From JAEUKH01 sp964447205 (GTDB lineage: Bacteria > Myxococcota_A > Polyangia > Polyangiales > Ga0077539), in assembly GCA_964447205.1 (NCBI GenBank), contig CAYUSB010000024.1, positions 58,446 through 122,445 on the forward strand: a stretch of 64,000 bases of DNA. The letters run 5' to 3'. The first letter of the stretch is position 1. Each line of letters begins with the position of its first letter. The notes beneath the pieces are model-generated. The model was not told where the DNA came from. It did not search any database and was given only the letters and a program-made list of their open reading frames with translations. A program made the position numbers and the translations under genes. Positions 24,766-33,887 of this stretch are shown piece by piece.

Positions 24766-25853
24766 GGCCCGAGGAGGGCGTCCATCGCCCGGGCACAGCC
24801 CCGTGGCGTGGCTCCTGGGGCCCTCCCGAGGAGCTCAAGACCGTCGGGATGAACCCGCCCGAGGTCACTGGTCTGCACGACCAGGGCGCTCCCGAGGTTG
24901 GCGAGGTCGAGGACCCGCACGAGCCCGACCTCGCCCGCCCCGACGGGCAGGAGCGAGACCGGGTCGACGACATCGAGGCGCATCCAGGGGGGGCTTTGGT
25001 AGAGGCCGGGGGTTCCGTTGGGGAGGGAGGGGGCGTAGGCCTGGCTGCTGAGCTCGGTCATCCCGTACTCGTGCACGAGGCGAAAGTCGGGGCCAAAGGC
25101 CGCCCGGAGCCCGTCCGCGAGCTCGGCCGGAGGCACCTCCCGCGACCGGCCCTTGAAGCCCCCGGTGAGCATGGCCACGCTTCCGGGAGGCAAGGGCACC
25201 GGAGGGGCCGTCCGCAACCCGTCCAGCAGGTGAACCAACCCGAAGCTCGTCCCCAGGAGGGCCACCGGGAACCCCGCGTCCACGGCCTCCCGGGCGGCCT
25301 CGTACACCCCGGGCACATCGACCGCCCCCGCCCGCACGAAGAACGGACGGGCCGCGGATCCATCGGGGTCCCAGGTCTCGGCGAAGCGGGCCAGCATGAA
25401 GCTCAGGGACGACCCCGGGGCGTCGGCCTCGGACTCGGCCACGAAGACGCAGCGGTACCGACCCGCGGGCAGGAGGAGCCTTCGGGCCGTGGCCACACAC
25501 GCGGCGGCGTAGAGGGAGGTGTCGGCGAAGGGGTGACGGCCGCGGGCCTCGCCGGTGGTTCCGCTGGTGAGGAAGACCCGGGCGTCGCGGGTGGGGGCGA
25601 AGCAGGCCACCCGGGCCATCTTGAAGACCTCCGTCGGAACCCCCGGGATCTCCTCCACCCGGGCGGGCTCCCGCGCTCCGAGGAAGGCCCGGGCCACCCG
25701 ATCGAGGCTGGGGTTATGGCCCCGCTGCCAGGCCCAGGCCTCCAGGGCAAGGGACGCCACCTCCGCCGGAACGATGCGCTCCCAGGGGCGCCCGAGGAGC
25801 TCGCCGATCCGTTCTGCGAGGGCGTCCCCGATCGCGTCGGTGGGTTCGGCCAC
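24762..25853 (-). CDS. Acyl-protein synthetase, LuxE family
   Basis: Starting at the GTG at 25853 (AAGGGAG site just upstream), the protein has 363 residues. It contains the adenylate-forming motif LTSGTTG (about 95-101) and HEYGMTELSSQAYA near the middle, typical of LuxE/PF04443. LuxE activates a carboxylic acid with ATP and passes the acyl group to LuxC. The stop overlaps the luxC-like start, and ten bases separate it from the aminotransferase stop. This supports one three-gene operon. The fatty-acid specificity cannot be judged from sequence. Confidence 0.88.
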   Translation of the reverse strand: MAEPTDAIGDALAERIGELLGRPWERIVPAEVASLALEAWAWQRGHNPSLDRVARAFLGAREPARVEEIPGVPTEVFKMARVACFAPTRDARVFLTSGTTGEARGRHPFADTSLYAAACVATARRLLLPAGRYRCVFVAESEADAPGSSLSFMLARFAETWDPDGSAARPFFVRAGAVDVPGVYEAAREAVDAGFPVALLGTSFGLVHLLDGLRTAPPVPLPPGSVAMLTGGFKGRSREVPPAELADGLRAAFGPDFRLVHEYGMTELSSQAYAPSLPNGTPGLYQSPPWMRLDVVDPVSLLPVGAGEVGLVRVLDLANLGSALVVQTSDLGRVHPDGLELLGRAPGATPRGCARAMDALLGP

Positions 25854-25863
25854 GGGGCTCCCT

Positions 25864-27282
25864 TCAGGCGGCCGGGACGCGCCGCAGGACGCGGGCCAGG
25901 GCCGCGGAGAAGCCATCGATCTGCACCGCGTTGAGACAGGCCGGGGGCGTGAGGGTCAGGACATCGCCCGCGGTCCCGCCCGGGAGGGTGAGATACCCCT
26001 CTTCGAGCAGGGCCCGCACGACGGCCAGGGTGCGCCCGGCCCCGCCCTCCAGGGTCAACCCCACCAGGAGCCCCGCGTACGTCCGCCGCGGCACACCCAG
26101 CCGATGATCGTGCAGGGCCGCGTTGAGCCCCGCTTCGAGGGCTGCCCCAGTGGCCCGGATCTGCGCGGCGGTCTCCGGACGGGTGAGCATCTCGACCGAG
26201 GCCAGGGCCGCGGCGCACGCGAGGGGATTGCCGAGGTGGGTGGCCGTGTGGAGGGCCTCCTGATCGGGCTCTCCCCAGGCCTGGGCGAGGTCGTCGCGCA
26301 CGAGGCAGGCGCTCATGGGGAGCCCGGCCCCGAGGGCCTTTCCGAGCACGAGGATGTCGGGGGTGCATCCCTGGGCCAGGCTACGAAACATCCGCCCCGT
26401 GCGCCCGAGCCCGGTGTAGACCTCGTCGGCGATGAGGGCGGCCCCGGCCACCCGGGTCCGCTCGCCGAGGGCCGCGAGAAACCCCGCGGGCGCCGGCTCG
26501 ACCCCGCCCCGCCCGAGGATGGGCTCGACCACAACAGCCCCGATGTCCCCCTGGGCGAGGGCCCGATCGACCGCGGCCAGGCTCTCGGCCACCCGGGCCT
26601 CGGCGACGGCCGGATCGGGGTCGCGCAGGATGGGAAACGGGGCGTACACCACGCGCGGGTTGAGCTGGGCCGCGAAGGGCGCACGAAACCCGGTTTTGTA
26701 CCCGCACAGCCCGAGGGCCCCGTACGACAGGCCGTGATAGCCGCCCACGAAGGCCACGACCCCGGGCTTGCGGGTGGCCAGCAGGGCGGTCTTGAGGGCG
26801 GCCTCGACGGCGTCGGCCCCCGACTGGCCGAGGATCACCCGGGCGGGCCACGGGGCGAGCTCGGCGAGGCGTCGTTCGAGGGCGATCTTGGGGGCCGAGG
26901 GGTGGACGTCGCCGAGGGCGTGCAGGAGCCGGTCGACCTGGGCGTGCAGGGCGGCCACCACGGCCGGGTGCCGATGGCCGAGGAGGGCCACCCCGAAGCC
27001 GCCGGTGAGGTCGACGTACCGATTGCCGTCGGCGTCGACCACGTTGGCCCCGCGGGCTCGCGTCCAGACGATGGGGTCGTGGGGGGCCCCGGAGAGCTCG
27101 GCACGGCGCTGTCTGCGCGCGGTGAGCCCTGGGCACTCGACGCGGGCGAGGTCGTCGATGAGGCTCCGCCCCAAAGGGCCCGGAACCGCAGCCCCCACCG
27201 CGGGGAGCTGGTCGCCGGGCAGGTCGTCGTCGTGGGGGGAGGCCGGTGCGAAGGGCACGGTGGCCTTCGTGAAGGCGGTCAT
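25864..27282 (-). CDS. Class III PLP-dependent aminotransferase
   Basis: The 472-residue enzyme is of the ornithine/4-aminobutyrate/diaminobutyrate class. The PLP lysine is Lys315 in ILVLGKALGAGLPMSA, with Asp286 in IADEVYTG and GYHGLSYGALG for phosphate/ring contacts. Such enzymes often accept omega-amines and aldehydes. It is the first gene of the operon with luxE-like and luxC-like genes. The inferred pathway is acid to aldehyde to primary amine (or the reverse for the transaminase alone). The ATG at 27282 is preferred over a GTG at 27300; neither has a strong ribosome site. Confidence 0.9.
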   Translation of the reverse strand: MTAFTKATVPFAPASPHDDDLPGDQLPAVGAAVPGPLGRSLIDDLARVECPGLTARRQRRAELSGAPHDPIVWTRARGANVVDADGNRYVDLTGGFGVALLGHRHPAVVAALHAQVDRLLHALGDVHPSAPKIALERRLAELAPWPARVILGQSGADAVEAALKTALLATRKPGVVAFVGGYHGLSYGALGLCGYKTGFRAPFAAQLNPRVVYAPFPILRDPDPAVAEARVAESLAAVDRALAQGDIGAVVVEPILGRGGVEPAPAGFLAALGERTRVAGAALIADEVYTGLGRTGRMFRSLAQGCTPDILVLGKALGAGLPMSACLVRDDLAQAWGEPDQEALHTATHLGNPLACAAALASVEMLTRPETAAQIRATGAALEAGLNAALHDHRLGVPRRTYAGLLVGLTLEGGAGRTLAVVRALLEEGYLTLPGGTAGDVLTLTPPACLNAVQIDGFSAALARVLRRVPAA

Positions 27283-27331
27283 CGGAGGGGAAGGTATCAC
27301 CCCGCGGGGAGCTGCGGGGCGACGGGAGGGG

Positions 27332-27907
27332 TCAGCCCTCGGAGCTGCTCGGGGTCTCTTCGGCCGATTCCTTGCGGGCGCGGGGGGCCTCGGCGCGGAC
27401 GGTGTCGGACAGGGGGGCCGAGAGCTCGGGACCGGCGGCGGTGTACTGCTTGCCGACCCGGGGATCGCGCTCGACGAGCTCGATCAGGGCCAGCTCGGCG
27501 TTGTCGCCGCGGCGGTTGCGGGTCTTGAGGATCCGCGTGTAGCCGCCCGGACGGGTGAGAAACCGCGGGGCGATCTCGCGGAACAGGTGCTCGACCACGT
27601 CGATGCGCTCGACCTCGCCGTCGACGATCCGCTCCCGCCACCGGGGCAGCTCCGACGCGATCTGGCGCTTGAGGGCGAGACGACGGGCAGCCGCCAGGGG
27701 GCTGCTCGGAGTCTCGGCGTTGACATCGGGACCAAGGCGGGTGGCCCGGGCAATGATGCGCTCGGCGACGCGCCGAAGCTCCTTGGCCTTGGGGACCGTG
27801 GTCTCGATCCGCTCGTGCGCGAAGAGGTTCGCGACGAGGTTCTTGAACATGGCAGCGCGGCTCGAACCGTCACGGTCGAACTTACGGCCGGCGTTTGCGT
27901 GACGCAT
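27332..27907 (-). CDS. rplQ: 50S ribosomal protein L17
   Basis: The protein has the canonical L17 start (MRHANAGRKFDRDGSSRAAMFKNLVANLF) and the conserved RPGGYTRILKTRNRRGDNAELALIELVER segment. It has 191 residues, against about 125 in E. coli. The extra length comes from an internal insertion around residues 72-96 (LALKRQIASELPRWRERIVDGEVERID) and an acidic/basic tail of about 40 residues. It is the last gene of the alpha operon, directly downstream of rpoA. Confidence 0.97.
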   Translation of the reverse strand: MRHANAGRKFDRDGSSRAAMFKNLVANLFAHERIETTVPKAKELRRVAERIIARATRLGPDVNAETPSSPLAAARRLALKRQIASELPRWRERIVDGEVERIDVVEHLFREIAPRFLTRPGGYTRILKTRNRRGDNAELALIELVERDPRVGKQYTAAGPELSAPLSDTVRAEAPRARKESAEETPSSSEG

Positions 27908-27939
27908 GGCGACAACTTCCTAGAGTAGACGGTTACAAA

Positions 27940-28974
27940 CTACACCTGCCCATGTTCCTGCCGCCAGCGGTCGAGGAGCGTGGGCCAGTTTTCAATATGC
28001 ATGCCCAGGTTGAGCCCGAGCTCGGAGAGCTTGTCCTTGATTTCCTTCAGGGACTTGCGGCCGAAATTCTTGGTCTTGAGCAGGTCGGCTTCGGTCTTCT
28101 GGACCAGCTCGCCGATGTACGAGATGCTCGCGTTCTGCAGGCAGTTGGCCGAGCGCACCGACAGCTCGAACTCCTCCACCGACTTGAACAGGTTCTCGTT
28201 CAGGGGCTCCTCGCGGGACGAGCTGATGTGCGAGGTGGCCTCGTCCTGCTCCTGGAAGTTGATGAAGATCTGAAGCTGCTCCTTCAGGATCTTCGCCGCG
28301 TAGGCCACGGCGTCGCGGGGCTTCACCGCGCCGTTGGTCCACACCTCCAGGGTGAGCTTGTCATAGTCCGTCATCTGCCCGACGCGGGCGTTGGTGACGG
28401 TGTAGTTGACCTTGCGCACCGGCGAGAAGAGGCTGTCGATGGGGATCCAGCCGATGGCCAGGTTGGGATCCTTGTTGCGCTCGGCGGGGACGTACCCCCG
28501 GCCCATACCCACCTTCAGCTCCATCTTGAGCTTGCCGCCCCGGGAGACCGAGGCCACGTGGCGCTTGGGGTTGAGCACCTCGACCCCCGCCGCGGCCTCC
28601 GCCTTGATGTCCTCGGCCAGGACGTCCGCGGGCCCCTCCTTCTCGAGGGTGAGGGTGTACGGCTGGGCCGCAGGCACCCGAAACACCACCTCCTTGAGGT
28701 TGAGGATGATGTCGGTGACATCGTCCTTCACGTCGTCGATGGTGGTAAACTCGTGATGGGCCCCGTCGATGCGCACCGCGGTGATGGCGGCGCCCTGGAG
28801 CGACGACAGGAGCACGCGGCGGAGCGAGTTGCCGATGGTGATGCCGAAACCGCGCTCCAGCGGTTCACACACAAATTTGCCATAATGGCTCGTGTGCTGG
28901 TCCCGATCTTCTTCGATCAGGGCCTTCGGGCGGATCAGGTCGCGCCAGTTTCGTGCCTGGGTAGACTGCGTCAT
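27940..28974 (-). CDS. rpoA: RNA polymerase alpha subunit
   Basis: The 344-residue protein is full length. The N-terminal dimerisation domain has the ERGFGITIGNSLRRVLLSSLQG motif. The C-terminal domain contains LELSVRSANCLQNASISYIGELVQKTEADLLKTKNFGRKSLKEIKDKL, which binds UP elements and activators. It is placed between rpsD and rplQ, as in most bacteria. The start at 28974 (MTQSTQARNW) is chosen over an upstream in-frame ATG because upstream residues have no family counterpart. Confidence 0.98.
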   Translation of the reverse strand: MTQSTQARNWRDLIRPKALIEEDRDQHTSHYGKFVCEPLERGFGITIGNSLRRVLLSSLQGAAITAVRIDGAHHEFTTIDDVKDDVTDIILNLKEVVFRVPAAQPYTLTLEKEGPADVLAEDIKAEAAAGVEVLNPKRHVASVSRGGKLKMELKVGMGRGYVPAERNKDPNLAIGWIPIDSLFSPVRKVNYTVTNARVGQMTDYDKLTLEVWTNGAVKPRDAVAYAAKILKEQLQIFINFQEQDEATSHISSSREEPLNENLFKSVEEFELSVRSANCLQNASISYIGELVQKTEADLLKTKNFGRKSLKEIKDKLSELGLNLGMHIENWPTLLDRWRQEHGQV

Positions 28975-29103
28975 TGGAGACTCGTTCCCTTCGTCACAAC
29001 ACGACCACCGCACAACCAGAGGGCGTCCCCTCCCCAGCGAGCCATGGAGCATCCGTGGCGCAGGGCGAGGGTCCCTCGGGGTCGTACGGCGACCTCTACT
29101 CGA

Positions 29104-29733
29104 TCAACGGCTGTAAAACTCGACGATCAACTGCTCCTTGATGTCGAGCCCGACCTCTTCCCGCGCCGGCAAGGTCTTCACGGTGCCCGTGAAGTTGGCC
29201 TTGTCCAGCTCGAGCCAGCTCAGGCTTCCCCGGCGGCCCTCGGCGCCCGCGACGGCGTCCTTGATGCGGGCGATCTCGCGGCTCTTCTCCCGGATCGACA
29301 CCCGGTCCCCGGCCTTGACCAGGTAGCTCGGGATGTTGACCCGCTTGCCATTCACGAGGATGTGGCAGTGCAGGACGAACTGCCGCGCCTCGCTCCGCGT
29401 CGCCGCGAAGCCCAGGCGGTACACCACGTTGTCAAGCCGCCGCTCCAGGAGGCTCAGGAGGTTTTCCCCCGTGACCCCTTTGGTGTGGTCGGCCATGGAG
29501 AAGTACTTCCGGAACTGCTGCTCCAGGACGCCGTAGATGCGACGCACCTTCTGCTTCTCCCGGAGCCGAAGCCCGTACTCACTGAACTTGATCCGGGCCT
29601 GACCATGCTGGCCAGGCGGATAGGGGCGACGCGTGAACGCACACTTCTCCGTGTGGCAGCGGTCGCCCTTCAAGAAAAGCTGCGCGCCCTCGCGGCGGCA
29701 GAGCTTGCACACAGGACCGATGTAGCGAGCCAT
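29104..29733 (-). CDS. rpsD: 30S ribosomal protein S4
   Basis: The 209-residue S4 begins MARYIGPVCKLCRREGAQLFLKG. The CKLCRR and CHTEKC pairs form the zinc-ribbon variant of S4 (C+ form). The S4 RNA-binding domain lies at about 90-160 (ERRLDNVVYRLGFAATRSEARQFVLHCHILVNGKRVNIPSYLVKAGD). S4 nucleates 16S folding and represses its operon in many bacteria. The gene lies between rpsK and rpoA. Confidence 0.98.
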   Translation of the reverse strand: MARYIGPVCKLCRREGAQLFLKGDRCHTEKCAFTRRPYPPGQHGQARIKFSEYGLRLREKQKVRRIYGVLEQQFRKYFSMADHTKGVTGENLLSLLERRLDNVVYRLGFAATRSEARQFVLHCHILVNGKRVNIPSYLVKAGDRVSIREKSREIARIKDAVAGAEGRRGSLSWLELDKANFTGTVKTLPAREEVGLDIKEQLIVEFYSR

Positions 29734-29783
29734 GGAATCTCTCTCGTCACGCTCTGCGAAGGTCAACCCTACGCATCAATGGA

Positions 29784-30191
29784 TCAAACGCGGCGCCGCT
29801 TGGGCGGCCGGCAACCGTTGTGAGGCACCGGCGTCACGTCTCGGATCAGCGTGACCCGAAACCCGGCGGCAGTGAGGGCCCGGAGCGCCGACTCGCGACC
29901 CGAACCAGGACCCTTGATGAACACCGCGATCTCGCGCATCCCGTGCTCGATCGCCTTGCGGGCGGCGTCCTCCGCGGCAACCTGCGCCGCGAAGGGCGTC
30001 GACTTGCGCGAGCCCTTGAAGCCCCGCGACCCCGACGACGACCAGGAGATGGTGTTCCCCTGGAGGTCGGCGATGGTCACAATGGTGTTGTTGAACGTCG
30101 CCTGGATGTGACACACACCCTTCGGCACGTTCTTCTTGACCTTCTTCTTCCCCTTCAGGGCGGCCTTCGCCCCGCCGGTCGCCTTCGCCAT
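29784..30191 (-). CDS. rpsK: 30S ribosomal protein S11
   Basis: The 135-residue S11 has a Lys-rich N-terminal extension (MAKATGGAKAALKGKKKVKKN) ahead of the conserved CHIQATFNNTIVTIADLQGN. It ends in the IRDVTPVPHNGCRPPKRRRV signature. It forms part of the 30S platform. The order rpsM-rpsK-rpsD is canonical, with about 128 bases between it and rpsM. Confidence 0.98.
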   Translation of the reverse strand: MAKATGGAKAALKGKKKVKKNVPKGVCHIQATFNNTIVTIADLQGNTISWSSSGSRGFKGSRKSTPFAAQVAAEDAARKAIEHGMREIAVFIKGPGSGRESALRALTAAGFRVTLIRDVTPVPHNGCRPPKRRRV

Positions 30192-30319
30192 CTGGTCCTC
30201 TAGTTCCTGTCACAGGGCCTCCACCGCCAGGCGGGGAGGGCCCTTCTGTTCGAGCTACAGTCAACCTTCAAACTCAGCCCGGGGGGCGCTTCTCGCACAC
30301 CTCGGGCCAAGACGCAACG

Positions 30320-30700
30320 TCAGATCTTCCGGGCCGGCTTCGCCATCGACACCCCACGCCGCGGACCCTTCCGCGTCCGAGCGTTGGTGTGCGTCCGCTG
30401 GCCGTTCACCGGCAGGCCGCGGCGGTGCCGCAGGCCGCGGTAACACCCGAGGTCCATCAGGCGCTTGATGTTGATCTGCACCTCACGGCGCAGGTCGCCC
30501 TCGACCTTGTACTCGGCGTCAAGGACCTCACGGACGCGCCGGATCTCAGCGTCCGTAAGATCCTGAGCCCGCTTGTCAAGCGGAATCTGTGCCTTCTGGC
30601 ACACCTGCACCGCGGTCGTGGGCCCGATCCCGTAGAGGTACCGGAGGGAAATGGAAATGTGCTTGCGACCGGGGAGGTCGACGCCAGCGATACGTGCCAT
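30320..30700 (-). CDS. rpsM: 30S ribosomal protein S13
   Basis: The 126-residue S13 begins MARIAGVDLPGRKHISISLRYLYGIG and ends KGPRRGVSMAKPARKI, with conserved GCYRGLRHRRGLPVNGQRTHTNARTRKG. It contacts the A-site finger and P-site tRNA. It lies three bases downstream of the rpmJ stop, so the two are probably translated together. Confidence 0.98.
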   Translation of the reverse strand: MARIAGVDLPGRKHISISLRYLYGIGPTTAVQVCQKAQIPLDKRAQDLTDAEIRRVREVLDAEYKVEGDLRREVQINIKRLMDLGCYRGLRHRRGLPVNGQRTHTNARTRKGPRRGVSMAKPARKI

Positions 30701-30703
30701 GTC

Positions 30704-30817
30704 TCAGCCCTGCCGCTGCTTGTGCCGGGGGTTCTCACAGATGATCCGAACGACACCACGGCGCCGGACCACCTTGCACTTGTCACAGACCTTCTTCACA
30801 GACGGGCGAACCTTCAT
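30704..30817 (-). CDS. rpmJ: 50S ribosomal protein L36
   Basis: A short gene of 37 residues that begins MKVRPSVKKVCDKC and ends NPRHKQRQG. The zinc ligands are Cys11, Cys14, Cys27 and His32 (C+ type). Position between infA and rpsM is the conserved one. Confidence 0.97.
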   Translation of the reverse strand: MKVRPSVKKVCDKCKVVRRRGVVRIICENPRHKQRQG

Positions 30818-30851
30818 CGTCCTGCTCACTGCGTGCGCGGTTGGCGCACGT

Positions 30852-31106
30852 TCACTTGTGCCGGTAGGTGATCCGGCCCTTGGAGGGGTCGTACGGGCTG
30901 ACCTCGATGGTCACGCGATCGCCCGGGAGAATACGGATGTAATACTGCCGCATGCGCCCGGAGATGGTCGCGAGGACCTCCAGGCCGTTGTCGCACCGGA
31001 CGCGAAACATCGCGTTCGGAAGTGCCTCAAGCACCGCGCCCTCGAACTCGAGCTTGTCGGCCTTGGGCTCCCGCGGTTCTGAGCGGGCGTGGCGTTTTCT
31101 AGCCAT
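30852..31106 (-). CDS. infA: Translation initiation factor IF-1
   Basis: IF-1 is an S1/OB-fold protein that blocks the A site during initiation. The core reads LEFEGAVLEALPNAMFRVRCDNGLEVLATISGRMRQYYIRILPGDRVTIEVSPYDPSKGRITYRHK. The protein has 84 residues instead of the usual 72 because of a basic N-terminal extension (MARKRHARSEPREPKADK). An alternative later start is not available, since no ATG/GTG lies between residue 1 and the core. The adk stop is 2 bases upstream, so the genes are tightly linked. Confidence 0.96.
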   Translation of the reverse strand: MARKRHARSEPREPKADKLEFEGAVLEALPNAMFRVRCDNGLEVLATISGRMRQYYIRILPGDRVTIEVSPYDPSKGRITYRHK

Positions 31107-31107
31107 T

Positions 31108-31758
31108 CTACTGCTGCACTCCGATCGACCGGAAGATAGACTGCGTGACCTGATCGAGGGCACCGACCCCGTCGACCCGTCGGAGCAGCCCCTGGTTGCC
31201 GTAGTAGGCCACCAGGGGTGCCGTCAGGGCGGCATACTCCGCCAGGCGCTTGCGAACGACCTCTTCCTGGTCGTCAGGACGGACCAGCAGCCGCTCACCT
31301 CCCTCACCCCGGTCGGGCGAGGGGGGGGGATCATACTTGATGTGATAGATTCGTCCAGTGGTCTCGCCCATCCGCCGACCGGTAATCCGCTCGACGATCA
31401 GGGCGTCGGGCACTTCGAGCAGCACCACGTGCTGAATTCGCCGACCCGCCAGCTGCAAGATGCGGTCGAGGCTCTCGGCCTGGGGCACCGTCCGGGGAAA
31501 CCCGTCAAGCACAAACCCCGACCTGGCGTCGGGCTCCCGGATGCGCTCATCCACGAGGCCGATCACCACCGAGTCAGGCACGAGGCTGCCCTGGGCCATG
31601 AAGGCGTCAGCCTGCCGACCGAGCTCGGTCCCGGCCTTGCGGGCCGCCCGGAGCATGTCGCCCGTCGACACCTGCGGGACGCCGAGCCGGGCGCAGAGGC
31701 GCTGCGCCTGGGTGCCCTTGCCCGCCCCAGGAGGGCCCATGAAGACCAGGTCCATCAC
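31108..31758 (-). CDS. adk: Adenylate kinase
   Basis: The 216-residue enzyme interconverts ATP+AMP and 2 ADP. It has the P-loop MGPPGAGKGTQ, NMP-binding STGDMLRAA and FVLDGFPRTVPQAE, and the LID start GRRMGETTGRIYHIKYDPP. The LID lacks the four-Cys zinc site but is otherwise of the long type. Two tandem ATGs are at 31758 and 31755; the second uses the A of the secY stop (TGATG). The map gene, which often follows adk in this operon, is absent. Confidence 0.97.
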   Translation of the reverse strand: MMDLVFMGPPGAGKGTQAQRLCARLGVPQVSTGDMLRAARKAGTELGRQADAFMAQGSLVPDSVVIGLVDERIREPDARSGFVLDGFPRTVPQAESLDRILQLAGRRIQHVVLLEVPDALIVERITGRRMGETTGRIYHIKYDPPPSPDRGEGGERLLVRPDDQEEVVRKRLAEYAALTAPLVAYYGNQGLLRRVDGVGALDQVTQSIFRSIGVQQ

Positions 31759-33080
31759 GCCGCCCTCCGGCCCTGGATGCGCGGCCCGCCGGGGCCCGCG
31801 AAGCCGTCGTAGTGCCGGGTGATGAGGTACGACTCGATCTGGTTGGCCGTGTCGAGGGCCACCCCGACCACGATCATGATCGAGGTCCCGCCGAAGGGCA
31901 CCTGCACCCGGAGGTACTGCCGCATGAAGTCAGGCAGGACGCAGATGATGGCGACGTAGAGGGCCCCCCCGAAGGTGATCCGCATGAGGACCCGCTCGAT
32001 GTAGTCCGCCGTGGCCTTGCCGGGGCGGATGTTGGGGATGAAGGCCCCCTGCTTCTTGAGGTTGTCGGCGACGTCCACGGGGGGGAAGGTCACCGACGTG
32101 TAGAAGTAGCAGAAGAACACGGTCAGCAGCACGAACGAGGTGGTGTACACCCAGTCGCCGCGTTGGATCACGTCGCGGGCCTGCTCCATGCCCGGGATGC
32201 GCAGCCCCGCCAGGGTGCTCGGGAGCATCAGCACGGACGAGGCGAAGATCGGCGGGATCACCCCGGACGAGTTGACCCGCAGGGGCAGGTGGGTCCGCTG
32301 GCCCCCGTACATCTTGCGGCCGATCACGCGCCGGGAGTACTCGATGGGGATCCGCCGCTGGCCGCGCTCGAAGAACACGATGGTGGCCACCGACCCGAGC
32401 ACGAGGACCACCGCCACCAGGAGCGACACGGGCTGGATCTGGCCCGAGGCCGTAAACTGGTACGTCTGGGCGATGGCCTGGGGGAAGTCGGCCACGATGC
32501 CCGCGAAGATGATCAGCGAGATCCCGTTGCCGATGCCCCGCTCGGTGATCTGCTCGCCGAGCCACATGATGAAGGCCGTCCCCGTGGCGAGGGTCAGCAT
32601 GGTCATCAGCCGGAAGGACCAACCCGGATCGTGCACGACCCGCACGAGGTCGCTCGTCTGCAACCCCTCCAGGTAGAGCGAGATGCTCACGCCCTGCACC
32701 AGGGCCAACGCGATGGTGGCGTACCGGGTGTACTGGTTGATCTTCCGCTGGCCCATCTCGCCCTCCTTGCGGAGCTCCTCGAGGGGCTTGAAGATGCTGG
32801 TCAGAAGCTGAAAAATGATCGAGGCCGAGACGTAGGGCATCACCCCGAGGGCGAAGATGCTCACCCGCTCCAGGGCCCCTCCCGAGAAGAGGTTGAGGAG
32901 GTTGATGAGCGAGCCGCCGGCGTCCTGTCCGCCGAGAAACTCCTGCATCGCCTTACGATCGGTCCCCGGGACGGTCACGAAGACCCCGACCCGGTAGACC
33001 GCGAGCATGCCGAGGCTGAAGAGCAGCCGTCGACGGAGCTCGGGGATCTTGACGATGTTGTTGAGCGCGGCGAGAGCCAT
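31755..33080 (-). CDS. secY: Preprotein translocase subunit SecY
   Basis: The 441-residue channel protein has ten membrane helices. It shows FVTVPGTDRKAMQEFL after TM1, the plug region near GGSLINLLNLFSGGALERVSIFALGVMPYVSASI, and the QRRIPIEYSRR cytosolic loop. With SecE and SecG it forms the general protein-export pore. Placement after rplO in the spc operon is standard. Confidence 0.98.
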   Translation of the reverse strand: MALAALNNIVKIPELRRRLLFSLGMLAVYRVGVFVTVPGTDRKAMQEFLGGQDAGGSLINLLNLFSGGALERVSIFALGVMPYVSASIIFQLLTSIFKPLEELRKEGEMGQRKINQYTRYATIALALVQGVSISLYLEGLQTSDLVRVVHDPGWSFRLMTMLTLATGTAFIMWLGEQITERGIGNGISLIIFAGIVADFPQAIAQTYQFTASGQIQPVSLLVAVVLVLGSVATIVFFERGQRRIPIEYSRRVIGRKMYGGQRTHLPLRVNSSGVIPPIFASSVLMLPSTLAGLRIPGMEQARDVIQRGDWVYTTSFVLLTVFFCYFYTSVTFPPVDVADNLKKQGAFIPNIRPGKATADYIERVLMRITFGGALYVAIICVLPDFMRQYLRVQVPFGGTSIMIVVGVALDTANQIESYLITRHYDGFAGPGGPRIQGRRAA

Positions 33081-33203
33081 TCGCGCAGTCCTTCGTGAGA
33101 GTCGTCTGTACGTCGTCGGCCAACTCGCGCGGACGCGACCTCACCGCGGGGCCATTGGGGGCCCTGCGGTCAGATCGCGCCGTCGGTCGGGCAGTAACCC
33201 CGG

Positions 33204-33695
33204 TCAGGCCGTGGGGCTTCCCTCGGAGGCCACCGCGGTGGTGGGAAGAAGCTCGACGCTACCCCCCGCGGCCTCTACCTTGGCCCGGGCCCCGGCAGAG
33301 ATCGCGTGCACCTTGAGGGTGAACTTCTTGTCGAGGTCGCCGTCGCCGAGGACCTTGACCCGGGCCGCCCGCTTGTCGACCAGGCGGGCCAGCTTCAGGG
33401 TCTCGACATCGACCACGGCCCCGTCGTCGAAGGCCTTGGCCAGGGACGACACGTTCACCGCCGCCACCTCGATGGCGAAGATGTTGCGGAAGCCGTGCTT
33501 CGGCAGACGGCGCTGGATCGGGGTCTGGCCGCCCTGGAACTTCGTCTTGCTGAAGTTGCCAGGATGACGGGCCTTCTGGCCCTTTTGACCCTTGCCGGCG
33601 GTCTTGCCGAGGCCGGAGCCTACCCCACGGCCCTTGCGGGTCTTGGGTCGCACGGCCCCGAAGGGCGGGTGCAGGTTGCTAAGAATGTCAGCCAT
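33204..33695 (-). CDS. rplO: 50S ribosomal protein L15
   Basis: The 163-residue L15 begins MADILSNLHPPFGAVRPKTRKGRGVGSGLGKTAGKGQKGQKAR and continues with FQGGQTPIQRRLPKHGF. It is a late-assembly 23S-binding protein. The start overlaps the end of rpmD by 8 bases, indicating coupled translation. A gap of 123 bases separates it from secY. Confidence 0.97.
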   Translation of the reverse strand: MADILSNLHPPFGAVRPKTRKGRGVGSGLGKTAGKGQKGQKARHPGNFSKTKFQGGQTPIQRRLPKHGFRNIFAIEVAAVNVSSLAKAFDDGAVVDVETLKLARLVDKRAARVKVLGDGDLDKKFTLKVHAISAGARAKVEAAGGSVELLPTTAVASEGSPTA

Positions 33696-33879
33696 CGATC
33701 TCCTCCACGGAGACGAGGTGGATGACCTTCTTGATCATCCCTCGAAAAGACGGGGTGTTGGCCACGACCACCGAGGAGTTGGGGCCGCGCAGCCCGAGGC
33801 CCCGGAGGGTGTCCTCAAACTGGTGGCGCTCGCCGATGGTGCTCTTGGTCTGCACGACGCGCAGATTGGACTTCGCCAT
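33688..33879 (-). CDS. rpmD: 50S ribosomal protein L30
   Basis: The 63-residue L30 reads MAKSNLRVVQTKSTIGERHQFEDTLRGLGLRGPNSSVVVANTPSFRGMIKKVIHLVSVEE. This is the usual bacterial length. An ATG four codons upstream (33891) is the alternative start. It overlaps rplO by 8 bases. Confidence 0.96.
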   Translation of the reverse strand: MAKSNLRVVQTKSTIGERHQFEDTLRGLGLRGPNSSVVVANTPSFRGMIKKVIHLVSVEEIDG

Positions 33880-33887
33880 GACAGTGC

